From positions 1 to 64,000 of the forward strand of contig NZ_JSUS01000065.1 in NCBI RefSeq assembly GCF_000805455.1: a stretch of 64,000 nucleotides of DNA. The letters run 5' to 3'. Source of the stretch: Acinetobacter sp. A47 (lineage in GTDB: Bacteria > Pseudomonadota > Gammaproteobacteria > Pseudomonadales > Moraxellaceae). Shown here one piece after another: positions 1 through 6,975 of this stretch; the first letter of the stretch is position 1; the number at the start of each line of letters is the position of its first letter. The translations under genes were made by a program, and so were the position numbers. Under the pieces are notes generated by a model. The model was not told the origin of the DNA and searched no databases. It saw only the letters and a program-made list of their open reading frames with translations.

Positions 1-155
1 ACCATTTGACCACACAAGCATTGGAAGCTATTGCGATCTCGGCACGTAATGTAACCATTACAGCGCCCGATGGTTCTAAGACAGTACAGACAGGTGGAAT
101 GACTCAGATCTTCTATCCTAACGGACAACTTGGTATCAGATTAGGGATTAGCTAA
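1..155 (+). CDS. C-terminal fragment of a tail/fibre-region protein (5' end outside window)
   Basis: An open frame runs from base 3 to a TAA at 153-155 with no start inside the window. It encodes the last 50 residues of a protein and ends in a hydrophobic, glycine-rich stretch (GQLGIRLGI). The stop overlaps the ATG of the next gene (TAATG), so the two are translationally coupled. It contains an APDGS segment resembling the PDGS motif opening the next two proteins, so it may be another member of that set. Function not recognised beyond location next to tail-fibre genes. Confidence 0.6.
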   Translation, partial: HLTTQALEAIAISARNVTITAPDGSKTVQTGGMTQIFYPNGQLGIRLGIS

Positions 156-499
156 TGCCAGCAATTTTGGAGATTTTTAACCCTGACGGTTCACTGCGCT
201 TTAGCAGTGAACGGTTCAAGGTTCTTAAATATGATGGAAACTATAATGCACTCGAAAGTATGCATATTGTCACTAAAAGCGATTGGACGACTCGTTGGCA
301 AGTAGACCTCGCCATTAAGATTCCCGCAGCCAAAGGAAAAAGAGGCCTAGCCTACATTCCTTGGCTGTTCTTGGTTCAGCCTCAACGAGACCATGACTTC
401 ATTCGCACTATGACGCGAATTATCCGGTTTCCTCATAACATCAATCAAGCACAGCTTTGGGCGCATGTGAGTCAACCTGCTTTTACGGTGAGTATGTAA
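155..499 (+). CDS. Small tail-region protein with PDGS beta module
   Basis: 114 residues. The N-terminus (LEIFNPDGSLRFSSE) looks like the compact beta module found in small proteins downstream of phage tail-tip genes (DUF6453 style; this family assignment is from memory and tentative). No signal peptide or membrane segment. Its ATG overlaps the stop of the upstream gene and the next gene starts one base after its stop, so the three are one translational unit. Likely a virion or assembly accessory of the tail fibre. Exact role unknown. Confidence 0.75.
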   Translation: MPAILEIFNPDGSLRFSSERFKVLKYDGNYNALESMHIVTKSDWTTRWQVDLAIKIPAAKGKRGLAYIPWLFLVQPQRDHDFIRTMTRIIRFPHNINQAQLWAHVSQPAFTVSM

Positions 500-500
500 G

Positions 501-1271
501 ATGCCTGTACATTTTGATATTTATGCACCTGACGGCTCCTTGCAGCTCAGTACCGAGACAAAACCTATTGGACGGCATAAAGAGTACATAGAATGGTTTG
601 ACGGTTCTAATGGTGCCCAATACGGCACTTATATTATTGACCCTGAAAATAAGCAGCTTATTGATCAAAGGCATAATAGAGCTTTCGGTTATCCAAGGGT
701 AACTATGAAAGATGGCTACATGTACTTTATGCAACTAGCTGATGGTGCAGTGGTTAGTTTTAGCCCCGATTATGGTACGTGTATGGGTATTAGGCAGCAT
801 TCTGGGCGAGTTCTTATGGCTGATGTAAGGGAGTATAACCCGATACCTCAGCCTAACGAGCACCTGCAGGTATTTAACCAACAAGGGCAAATGGTTTGGG
901 GTTCTGAATCACTTGCCCAATCAATCCAGTTAATTGATTGGCATACTATTTGGTTCGGAGATCACACCTATCATGGAGTACCTCAGCTATTCTTTGATGT
1001 ACCCCATGATTTAGATATGAATAAAGTATTCTTCTATGTAAGCATGAATAATGCCATGTTTGGTCCGCAAGCAACTGATTCCGTTGGTGTTACTCAGTTT
1101 CCGCTACTCTACCTTCGTAGAAGGGGGCATAGGATTTTCCTACTCCCTGATTTCTATACCTACTTTAATACAATGACCCGTTACTTAACTCAGAATTTTA
1201 ATGCCAAGCTTTCATCTGCAGCAGGTGGGGATTCATTTCAAGTTCTGGTTATGTATGTACCTAACCCTTAA
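501..1271 (+). CDS. Tail-region protein with two tandem PDGS-like modules
   Basis: 256 residues. Residues 1-35 (FDIYAPDGSLQLSTE, then a WFDG segment) and residues about 122-155 (LQVFNQQGQMVWGSE, then IDWHTIWFG) repeat the same pattern also seen at the start of the 155-499 product, so this protein is probably an internal duplication of that module. No catalytic motif. It is the last gene before a strong terminator at 1284-1317. Likely tail or fibre accessory; exact role unknown. Confidence 0.75.
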   Translation: MPVHFDIYAPDGSLQLSTETKPIGRHKEYIEWFDGSNGAQYGTYIIDPENKQLIDQRHNRAFGYPRVTMKDGYMYFMQLADGAVVSFSPDYGTCMGIRQHSGRVLMADVREYNPIPQPNEHLQVFNQQGQMVWGSESLAQSIQLIDWHTIWFGDHTYHGVPQLFFDVPHDLDMNKVFFYVSMNNAMFGPQATDSVGVTQFPLLYLRRRGHRIFLLPDFYTYFNTMTRYLTQNFNAKLSSAAGGDSFQVLVMYVPNP

Positions 1272-1283
1272 TACCCAATTAAC

Positions 1284-1317
1284 AGTGTAACGATGGAACT
1301 CGTTACACTATCTTTTT
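1284..1317 (+). terminator. Rho-independent terminator
   Basis: Perfect 10-bp stem AGTGTAACGA / TCGTTACACT (1284-1293 and 1300-1309) with a 6-base loop, followed by ATCTTTTT. It closes the first tail-gene unit. Confidence 0.85.
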
Positions 1318-1334
1318 CAGTCAAGGAATGACTT

Positions 1335-1892
1335 ATGCAACTCTACTTAATTAAACCTAATGGACAATTTGGTGGTCGTATTGAAGGCACAAAACTGGAA
1401 GTGCTTGAGCAAGTCCCGCCAGATTACACATCAACGCTCTTACCGCCGCCACGAGAAACAGATTACTGGAATGGCTCAAACTGGGTGAACATCGGCCCTG
1501 CGCCTTCTGTGTATATGGTTTATGACTATGACAAGAAAGCTTGGGTTGATACACGTGTACTTGAAGATGTTCAACGTTCACATTGGGATTCGATCAAGTT
1601 TCAGCGCAACATGGCTGAATACGGTGGTTTTACCCATGATGGTATTAAATATGACTCAGACCTTAATTCACAGTGCCGTATTAACTCAGCTTTAATTTTA
1701 GGCGAACCTGTTCAATGGACTACAGCAGATGAAGGGGTAGTGGACTTCACTGTTGAGGAGTTCCGTGACTTGGCTAAATCTATGGCCGATCACATCCAAC
1801 GTGTACATGCTGCAGGTCGTGTAGCTCGCGCTGCAATCTACGATGCAACTACTGTTGCTGAGGTTGAAGCTGTTAAATTCTTTGTGGGGTAA
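1335..1892 (+). CDS. DUF4376-type tail-fibre accessory protein
   Basis: 185 residues. The C-terminal half has the DUF4376 pattern: GGFTHDGIKYDSD around residue 96, a WTTADEG segment around 128, then an amphipathic helix ending near AAIYDATT. This domain is known in tail-fibre and fibre-assembly proteins. The N-terminal half is proline-rich with tryptophan and glycine turns (YWNGSNWVNIG), as in the short beta modules of fibre proteins. AAGGA lies 6 bases before the ATG. Two bases separate it from the fibre gene that follows, which supports a role in fibre assembly or as a fibre-attached module. Confidence 0.75.
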   Translation: MQLYLIKPNGQFGGRIEGTKLEVLEQVPPDYTSTLLPPPRETDYWNGSNWVNIGPAPSVYMVYDYDKKAWVDTRVLEDVQRSHWDSIKFQRNMAEYGGFTHDGIKYDSDLNSQCRINSALILGEPVQWTTADEGVVDFTVEEFRDLAKSMADHIQRVHAAGRVARAAIYDATTVAEVEAVKFFVG

Positions 1893-1894
1893 TT

Positions 1895-2728
1895 ATGCGG
1901 CAAGTCATTGGGGTTGGTGTACAACCCAACGATAAGAAAGGAGATCCTGCAAGAACCGGTATTCAGAAAGCCAATATGAACTTTCTGGAACTGTGGTCGT
2001 TTTTGGCAGGGTATTTGGGAGCAGATAAGCTTCCAGATGCAATTCCAGTACTCCGAGGGGGTACAGGAGCAACTACTGCGGAAGGTGCACGTAAAGCCTT
2101 AGGTATTGGAGATGCTGCAACTAAAGCAGTGGGTAATGAGGAAGGTAATTTGTTTGTGGTGGGAACAGTTGGTATTGGTACTGACTTGGCACCGACCACT
2201 CTACAATCTAAGCAGTCTAAACCAAACCAGTTTAAATCAGGTGAATTCACTTGGCTTAACTCAGATCGTATGACGGCTTTGACTCTCGGTACACGTGATG
2301 CAGGTATCAAGGCTCAGTTTGGTATTCGTGACGTTACCACTGTACCTACTTGCTCTTACCGTGGCTCTCGTGCAGGGACAGGTGAATTTAGTCCATGGTT
2401 TGATCTGTATGGTGGTTCTAATGCAATCACTACCGTAAATGGCAACATCAAGGCAGCGAACAACTCACTGCGTTTGTACCATGATGAAGCGGTGACTCAG
2501 TACGGGGAGAAAGTCTTTTCTTCGTTCAGAGATGGTGTGTATACGTTACTCGCTACAAACCTTGACACATCAAATTGGACTTTAGAAGTTCCAATGGATT
2601 ATAAAGGTGTCGTTGAATTTGAAGCGGCAGTAGCACAGGCAGGAAGCTCGGTTACTGTTACCGTCACTAAAGGCGGTAAACCGTTTCAGATTCCTAAAGG
2701 TAAATGGATTGACCTTCATATTAAGTAA
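1895..2728 (+). CDS. Tail fibre protein
   Basis: 277 residues. It contains a GGTGATTAEGARKALGIG element near residues 54-71, the glycine/alanine repeat widely seen in tail-fibre shafts, followed by a beta-rich C-terminus that would carry receptor binding. The N-terminal 40 residues (VIGVGVQPNDKKGDPARTG) resemble a virion-attachment region. It is short for a full fibre, so it may attach to another fibre upstream of the window. It follows the DUF4376 gene directly and precedes the lysis cassette, with a dispersed palindrome between them. Confidence 0.75.
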   Translation: MRQVIGVGVQPNDKKGDPARTGIQKANMNFLELWSFLAGYLGADKLPDAIPVLRGGTGATTAEGARKALGIGDAATKAVGNEEGNLFVVGTVGIGTDLAPTTLQSKQSKPNQFKSGEFTWLNSDRMTALTLGTRDAGIKAQFGIRDVTTVPTCSYRGSRAGTGEFSPWFDLYGGSNAITTVNGNIKAANNSLRLYHDEAVTQYGEKVFSSFRDGVYTLLATNLDTSNWTLEVPMDYKGVVEFEAAVAQAGSSVTVTVTKGGKPFQIPKGKWIDLHIK

Positions 2729-2731
2729 ATC

Positions 2732-2749
2732 TACTTACTTAAGTAAGTA
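2732..2749. repeat. Dispersed 18-bp palindrome
   Basis: Perfect TACTTACTTAAGTAAGTA between the fibre stop and the amidase RBS. One of about 20 related intergenic sites in the window; see the finding on the dispersed palindrome. Confidence 0.9.
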
Positions 2750-2763
2750 AACAAGGAGTGTTT

Positions 2764-3291
2764 ATGAAGATTATTACAATTACTGCCGGGCACAGTAATA
2801 CTGACCCTGGTGCAGTAAATGGAAAGCGTACAGAGGCGGAGATTGCTGCTGATATGCGTAACATGGTTGCTCACTACTTAAAGGCTGCAGGTGTGACTAT
2901 CCGTACTGATGGTACTGGTCAAACCAACTTGCCTTTACGTACTGCAATCACATTGGCCAAAGGTGCACATGCTGCAGTTGAGTTCCACTGTAATGCAGGG
3001 CCAGCCTCGGCTCGCGGTGTTGAAGCACTGTCACAAGCAAAGGACAAGGTACTGTCACAGAAGCTTTGTGGTGCAATCAATTCAGTATTGGGCATCCCGC
3101 TTCGTGGGGACAAAGGTTGGAAACCTGAGAACTCTGGCCAGCATACTCGCTTAGGTTATGTTCAGGCTGGTGGAATTGTTCTGGAACTATTCTTCATCTC
3201 AAACAACGCTGAATTGGCTTTGTGGGATGCTAAAAAATGGTTAGTAGCGAAAGCTGTAGCGGAGGTGTTAATTGCCGAAGCTCGTAGTTAA
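2764..3291 (+). CDS. Endolysin, N-acetylmuramoyl-L-alanine amidase (Amidase_3)
   Basis: 175 residues. Amidase_3 layout: TAGHSNTDPGA gives zinc ligand H10, E24 (or E26) is the likely second ligand, H75 in VEFHCNA is the third, and E141 in VLELFFISN is the catalytic glutamate. It would cleave the amide between MurNAc and the stem peptide at the end of infection. I start at ATG 2764 because AAGGAG (2753-2758) sits 5 bases before it, not at the GTG at 2758 inside that RBS. There is no signal peptide, so it needs a holin. N4 itself uses a muramidase-type endolysin, so the lysis enzyme has been exchanged here. It overlaps Rz by 20 bases. Confidence 0.9.
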   Translation: MKIITITAGHSNTDPGAVNGKRTEAEIAADMRNMVAHYLKAAGVTIRTDGTGQTNLPLRTAITLAKGAHAAVEFHCNAGPASARGVEALSQAKDKVLSQKLCGAINSVLGIPLRGDKGWKPENSGQHTRLGYVQAGGIVLELFFISNNAELALWDAKKWLVAKAVAEVLIAEARS

Positions 3292-3745
3292 CGCTATTTG
3301 CTTTGTATTCAAGCACTTTTGGGCCTTCCTGAGTGCTTGGTTCTTTATCCTGTTATTGGTCAATGACTATCGACTGACTCAGGTAAAGCAAGAGTACAAA
3401 GATCATATCGAAACAACCGAATTTGCCATTAAGGATATGAACATCAAGTGGCAAACCAAAATGAACACTGCAGAGAAGGAATTTAATGAAAAAGTCGCTC
3501 AGCTTAATGCTGATAACGCTGTCCTCATTGATCGTGCTAACGGGTTGTCAGAGCAACTCAGTAAAGCTCAATCCAAATGGGTTACAGCTTCCAGCGAGTC
3601 CAAAACTGAGTACACCAATACCCTCAGTAACGTATTCAAACAGTGCGTCGCAGAATATAAAGACCTGGCAGTCAAAGCTGATGGACACGCACTTGATGCG
3701 ATAAGGTTAAAGCAAGCTTGGCCAACAACCGATGAACCTCCTTAA
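3272..3745 (+). CDS. Rz: Rz-like inner-membrane spanin subunit
   Basis: 157 residues from a TTG start at 3272 that overlaps the end of the amidase. One N-terminal membrane segment (about residues 9-30, FKHFWAFLSAWFFILLLV) is followed by a long charged periplasmic coiled-coil region. That is the i-spanin architecture: it joins the Rz1 lipoprotein across the periplasm to fuse inner and outer membranes. The Rz1 gene lies wholly inside it in another frame (3486-3704). The TTG start is chosen for the membrane segment; the next methionine is well past it. Confidence 0.85.
   Translation: MPKLVVNAICFVFKHFWAFLSAWFFILLLVNDYRLTQVKQEYKDHIETTEFAIKDMNIKWQTKMNTAEKEFNEKVAQLNADNAVLIDRANGLSEQLSKAQSKWVTASSESKTEYTNTLSNVFKQCVAEYKDLAVKADGHALDAIRLKQAWPTTDEPP
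3486..3704 (+). CDS. Rz1: Rz1-like outer-membrane spanin lipoprotein, embedded in Rz
   Basis: 72 residues in a different frame entirely inside the Rz gene. It has a lysine-led signal peptide with lipobox LTGC (Cys21 acylation site) and a short proline- and serine-containing periplasmic tail. AAGGA at 3476-3480 is 5 bases before the ATG, which argues that it is translated. The nested Rz/Rz1 arrangement matches lambda-type spanins. Real overlapping gene, not a shadow. Confidence 0.88.
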   Translation: MKKSLSLMLITLSSLIVLTGCQSNSVKLNPNGLQLPASPKLSTPIPSVTYSNSASQNIKTWQSKLMDTHLMR

Positions 3746-3753
3746 AGGAGGTT
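3735..3753. terminator. Bidirectional hairpin between convergent genes
   Basis: Perfect 9-bp inverted repeat AACCTCCTT / AAGGAGGTT with a single-base loop. It spans the end of Rz (+) and the end of the 3742-4002 gene (-). The T-tract is weak, so termination is likely but not certain. Confidence 0.6.
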
Positions 3754-4002
3754 CTGTTGTTCTGGGAGGCTATAAAAGGCTTCAAATGATTTAGGTTTGG
3801 TGGATGGTCCACCTTGTATAACAATAAGTAAATTCAGGATTGTATGTACTCTGACATACTCGTCATGTACAGAGATACGTCTTAGCCCATCTACCTTAGG
3901 GGCACTTTCAATTAATGAGTACAGCTTGGTTGTGTACTCATTAACAGTCTTATGAAGCCCTTTGGCTTCAATTTCTTTTGTTAGATCTTCAAATGATCGC
4001 AT
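3742..4002 (-). CDS. Hypothetical protein
   Basis: 86 residues, soluble, mixed charge, ending EQQNLL. No recognised family. The ribosome binding site is weak. It is the last gene of the leftward unit facing the lysis cassette and is bracketed by hairpins at 3735-3753 and 4017-4045. Confidence 0.55.
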   Translation of the reverse strand: MRSFEDLTKEIEAKGLHKTVNEYTTKLYSLIESAPKVDGLRRISVHDEYVRVHTILNLLIVIQGGPSTKPKSFEAFYSLPEQQNLL

Positions 4003-4016
4003 GATGCACCAGATAG

Positions 4017-4045
4017 AATAAAAGCCCCATATAGGAGCTTTTATT
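4017..4045. terminator. Hairpin terminator, probably bidirectional
   Basis: AATAAAAGC / GCTTTTATT (4017-4025 and 4037-4045) around a GC-containing loop. The arms provide A/T tracts in both directions. Confidence 0.55.
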
Positions 4046-4303
4046 GTGGTACATTACGAGTGCCTTAGCAATAAGGCTCAAGGCGACCCGTAATGGTTAG
4101 ACATTACCATAGACCTTGGAGTGTCTACGATGAACCGTGTACTCATCGTTGTCGTTACGTTGGTATTACTACTGATCAGTCAGGCAGTTTACTAACATAA
4201 CGGGGTGGGGTAGTTACAGCTACCTCACCTTCTCCAAGTAAATATAGAACAATATACCGCACAAATCAATATAACTATTTATTCTAATCTGTGTGGGTGG
4301 GGG
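4046..4303. other. Non-coding stretch with several small inverted repeats
   Basis: No ORF of usual length. I see GCCTTA-GCAA-TAAGGC near 4062-4077, GGTAG-TTACAG-CTACC near 4209-4224, and one possible tiny + strand gene at 4130-4195. It could hold a regulatory RNA or promoters; nothing decisive. Confidence 0.4.
4130..4195 (+). CDS. Possible 21-residue membrane microprotein
   Basis: ATG at 4130 reads MNRVLIVVVTLVLLLISQAVY and then stops. GGAG lies 9 bases upstream. The peptide is nearly one membrane helix after a single arginine. It lies opposite in direction to its neighbours in an otherwise non-coding gap. It could be a real micro-holin-like or regulatory peptide, or chance. Confidence 0.3.
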   Translation: MNRVLIVVVTLVLLLISQAVY

Positions 4304-4549
4304 TTACTTTGCAAGCTGGGTATCGTCAGCTAACCATTCTTCTTCTGTCATTTCCCCAAGATAGTTAATACTATCTAAAGTGATCGTAGTTGCATTAGGG
4401 TTTACACGCTTAGCATCTTGTAAAAATACATCAGAAATCATATTAATTGCTGCAGCACTTACATAGGGAAACTTGCGCTCAAGAACTAATGTATGGTGTG
4501 TACCGGCATCAGATGATGCTACACAAAAGTAACGATGTGATTTTGCCAT
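4304..4549 (-). CDS. Hypothetical protein
   Basis: 81 residues, soluble, no recognised motif. Its ATG overlaps the stop of the 4549-5196 gene, so it is translated by coupling and probably functions with it. Confidence 0.65.
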   Translation of the reverse strand: MAKSHRYFCVASSDAGTHHTLVLERKFPYVSAAAINMISDVFLQDAKRVNPNATTITLDSINYLGEMTEEEWLADDTQLAK

Positions 4550-5196
4550 TAGGCAGCTCCTTTAAGGGGTAGACCGAGCTGTTTATTAAGGTGGTTTTTG
4601 TCTAACAATGCAATAGGCATAGGTTGCGTTTTAACCACTGGTTCCAAATGTTCGATCAATGGCTTAACTTCTGGCCACTGTTCATATAATTTGAAGAAGT
4701 TGCCCGCAGTACGGATGATGTTGGTCATCTCCTCAGTGAACGCTTCATACTCTACGTCCAGGTCTACAAGATCTGATTGGATCTCAAGAATTTCATTGAT
4801 CTCTTTGTGGTCTACATGAAACTCAATCCATTTGTCAGACATGAAGTACGGGAATAGTTCAGCCTTTTCTAAGTAGATAACAAGATCTGACACCATATCA
4901 GTGCGTGTACGCTGTTCTGAGCCATAATAATAAGTGGTACGTTTAGCAACTTTAACCTTCTCGCCTTTGTCATCGACAATGCGTAGGTTGATTGAGCGTG
5001 TCTTTGGGAGCCAGCCGTTAGGGAGTTTCTCCATATCGCGCTTACGGTTTCCAAGAAGGATGTCATATACACGCTGAACTACAGCGTATTTCTTTTTGTT
5101 GAGTTCTGCTTTAAGTCCAGAGAACTTACGTTGTGCAAGTACGTTTACGATGTCGGTGATGTCACCTTGTTTGAATTTACGTTTTAATGGATTCAT
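4549..5196 (-). CDS. Conserved phage protein, possibly Nmad5-like
   Basis: 215 residues. A basic N-terminal half (KRKFKQGDITDIV, NKKKYAVVQRVYDILLGNRKRD) is followed by a LPNGWLPKTRSINLRI segment and a tryptophan/acidic C-terminal half. The shape is reminiscent of nucleotide-modification-associated domain 5 proteins of podoviruses, but I cannot confirm that from sequence reading. No enzyme motif is visible. Coupled to the downstream 81-residue gene. Confidence 0.6.
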   Translation of the reverse strand: MNPLKRKFKQGDITDIVNVLAQRKFSGLKAELNKKKYAVVQRVYDILLGNRKRDMEKLPNGWLPKTRSINLRIVDDKGEKVKVAKRTTYYYGSEQRTRTDMVSDLVIYLEKAELFPYFMSDKWIEFHVDHKEINEILEIQSDLVDLDVEYEAFTEEMTNIIRTAGNFFKLYEQWPEVKPLIEHLEPVVKTQPMPIALLDKNHLNKQLGLPLKGAA

Positions 5197-5208
5197 GTTT
5201 ATATCCTA

Positions 5209-5403
5209 TTACTTTGAATTTCTATAAGTTTTCTTGGCTTCTAAAAACCAATCAAGGGTTACGCAAATAGCTAGAAGCAGCACTAATGCGCTTCCAAAGA
5301 ACTCGGCACTAAAGCCCTGGGTAAAGTAAAAATAGCCTAAGCAAATTAGAGCCATTAACGTTATTAACAGTCCAAAAATGAACGAGATGTAAGGTAAGCG
5401 CAT
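5209..5403 (-). CDS. Small membrane protein with two helices
   Basis: 64 residues with two hydrophobic segments (about 5-28 and 35-51) and a basic C-terminus (EAKKTYRNSK). It lies just upstream of the 4549-5196 gene. It might affect the host membrane or superinfection; no family recognised. Confidence 0.6.
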   Translation of the reverse strand: MRLPYISFIFGLLITLMALICLGYFYFTQGFSAEFFGSALVLLLAICVTLDWFLEAKKTYRNSK

Positions 5404-5413
5404 AGGTAAATTA

Positions 5414-5431
5414 AAAGCCCCGAAGGGCTTT
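5414..5431 (-). terminator. Terminator after the SPFH gene
   Basis: AAAGCCC-CGAA-GGGCTTT; read leftward it is a 7-bp stem with a TTCG tetraloop followed by TTAATTT. Some T-tract also exists rightward. Confidence 0.7.
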
Positions 5432-5452
5432 GTATAAAAGGTAAATGGGAAG

Positions 5453-5487
5453 CGTTAGTGCTTGGCCAACGGCCATGAGCACTAACG
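5453..5487. other. Long hairpin with three-base loop
   Basis: Stem CGTTAGTGCT / AGCACTAACG (10 bp) continues into TGGCC-AAC-GGCCA, with a two-base bulge, giving about 15 bp closed by a three-base loop. It lies between a terminator and the end of the SPFH gene. Much longer than a terminator stem and without a T-tract. Confidence 0.6.
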
Positions 5488-5513
5488 TTGATATGAAACA
5501 GATTAAGTACACA

Positions 5514-6335
5514 TTACTTAACGTTCAGAAGGGGAGTAGCGGAGCCGTTGCCCATAAGAACTGTATGCGTACCTTTACCTGCAAAGGCTTGTTGTGCATC
5601 AATTTCCATCTTGCGGATCAGCATTGGTGATAGAGATGCAGCAATCACACGGTTTGCATCAGCTTCGGCTTTTGCAGTGGTAAGGCGTACTTCTGCCTGT
5701 GCCAACGCTAAAGCTTTCTGACCTTCTGCACGGTTGATTTCAAATTGAACCTGAGCTGCCTGACGGATCGCTTCTTCTAAGCGTGGGTCAGTAGTTAATG
5801 AACGTACTGTCGCACCTGGAATATGGAATACGCCCGGCATTTCTTTATTCAAAGATTTCTGCAGTTCAGTCACTACATCTGCAGCAATTTCATCACGATG
5901 TTTATGGATCTCACCTGAATCAAACTTCGCTACAGCTTTGAAGATGGCTTCCTGAGCGTGACGCTTAACGTAACGTTCACCTACTACTTGGTCGCCGTCA
6001 GCGTTAAAAGATAAGTCACCTGCAAGTTTTGCAAGGGTCTCAGCCACACGGTTTGGGGCGATTGTGTAGCGCACATCAATGGCTACTTGTTGCATCGTTA
6101 CGTTGTCTTTGGTCTTTGGCTTAAGGTTTGCCAAAGGCACAGTCGTTTCACGTACACTGATTACTTTGATTGACTGGGTAAAAGTCTGATGAATACCAGG
6201 GGAAAGCTCCTCTGTTTTCATTTTGCCCAATGCCCAAGCTACGCCTACATGACCGGTTTCAACCTTTTCGTAGAAACAGCCTGTTAAGCCTAAAGTTGCG
6301 ATGCTGAGTGTGAGGATTCCAAGTAACTTTTTCAC
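5514..6335 (-). CDS. SPFH/prohibitin-family lipoprotein
   Basis: 273 residues. Signal peptide with lipobox LTGC (Cys20), then an SPFH/band-7 domain (about 25-190: YEKVETGHVGVAWALGKM, a TIAPNRVAETLAKL stretch) and an alanine/glutamate-rich coiled coil (about 195-250, with NRAEGQKALALAQAEVRL inside). Bacterial relatives (HflK/HflC, stomatins) form membrane rings that control FtsH and membrane domains. As a lipoprotein it would be anchored by lipid and not by a membrane helix. Likely role: modifying the host envelope or protease activity during infection or plasmid carriage; this is inference. Confidence 0.85.
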   Translation of the reverse strand: MKKLLGILTLSIATLGLTGCFYEKVETGHVGVAWALGKMKTEELSPGIHQTFTQSIKVISVRETTVPLANLKPKTKDNVTMQQVAIDVRYTIAPNRVAETLAKLAGDLSFNADGDQVVGERYVKRHAQEAIFKAVAKFDSGEIHKHRDEIAADVVTELQKSLNKEMPGVFHIPGATVRSLTTDPRLEEAIRQAAQVQFEINRAEGQKALALAQAEVRLTTAKAEADANRVIAASLSPMLIRKMEIDAQQAFAGKGTHTVLMGNGSATPLLNVK

Positions 6336-6338
6336 TGT

Positions 6339-6521
6339 TTAAGTCCCTATAAGTGAGATTTGAATAATTAAGATGAACGCGATAATAGTTAGGCAGATTT
6401 GCCAACTGTATTTGTTGAGGATTTTCAATACAGTGCCACGTATGGCCTTGTTAGAAATTCCGAAGATAAGTGAAGCTAAAAGTGCGAGCACGAATAACCA
6501 TTTAATTGCCAATCCGAGCAT
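6339..6521 (-). CDS. Small membrane protein with two helices
   Basis: 60 residues with two hydrophobic helices (about 5-21 and 40-58). It ends four bases before the SPFH gene and so probably belongs to the same transcript. Its ATG overlaps the stop of a five-codon leader ORF at 6521-6538. Confidence 0.6.
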   Translation of the reverse strand: MLGLAIKWLFVLALLASLIFGISNKAIRGTVLKILNKYSWQICLTIIAFILIIQISLIGT

Positions 6522-6538
6522 TAATAACCCTCGCCCAT
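6521..6538 (-). CDS. Five-residue leader ORF (MGEGY)
   Basis: ATG GGC GAG GGT TAT TAA preceded by a strong AAAGGAG. Its stop overlaps the ATG of the 60-residue membrane protein (TAATG). That downstream gene has no separate strong RBS, so the leader probably delivers ribosomes to it. Confidence 0.4.
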   Translation of the reverse strand: MGEGY

Positions 6539-6560
6539 GAGCAAACTCCTTTTAATTATC

Positions 6561-6578
6561 TACTTACTTAAGTAAGTA
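6561..6578. repeat. Dispersed 18-bp palindrome
   Basis: Perfect TACTTACTTAAGTAAGTA just upstream of the leader ORF and the SPFH operon. Confidence 0.9.
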
Positions 6579-6626
6579 AATAGGGTTAATAAAAAATGCT
6601 AGTGTGGTGCACTAACATTGGTGAGA

Positions 6627-6923
6627 TTAAGGAAGCAACTCTTTAAGTGCATCCACGTTATCTAAAGCCTTGAGAACTACATTAGCGGGTAGATAGTTCG
6701 CACGGAACTCCGTATCTGTATATGACTTAAAGCCACCATCTCGTTGCACGAGCCAGTCCCCTACATTCAAACGCATATTACCTTCTGGTAATGGCAGGAT
6801 CATGTATTCTAGTTTGCCTTCTCCTAAGACATTACTAGGGTATATGTACGTGCCATCAATAATCCATGATGTGAGGGCGTATGATGAATTAAGTGTTCCG
6901 GTAAATTGATGTGCTTTGATCAT
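6627..6923 (-). CDS. Hypothetical protein
   Basis: 98 residues from the ATG at 6923 (a TTG lies two codons earlier). Soluble, rich in aromatic residues and beta-turn pairs, without a recognised motif. It ends upstream of a dispersed palindrome and so probably closes its own unit. Confidence 0.6.
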   Translation of the reverse strand: MIKAHQFTGTLNSSYALTSWIIDGTYIYPSNVLGEGKLEYMILPLPEGNMRLNVGDWLVQRDGGFKSYTDTEFRANYLPANVVLKALDNVDALKELLP

Positions 6924-6975
6924 TTCCAAGACCTAAGATATAAAACAGCCACGGACTGTCTCTGGGTGTTTACAT

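Noticed and set aside
2758..2763. GTG start for the amidase
   Set aside because: It lies within the AAGGAG ribosome binding site used by ATG 2764.
5445..5630. 61-residue rightward ORF
   Set aside because: Begins in the large hairpin and runs antisense to the SPFH coiled coil.
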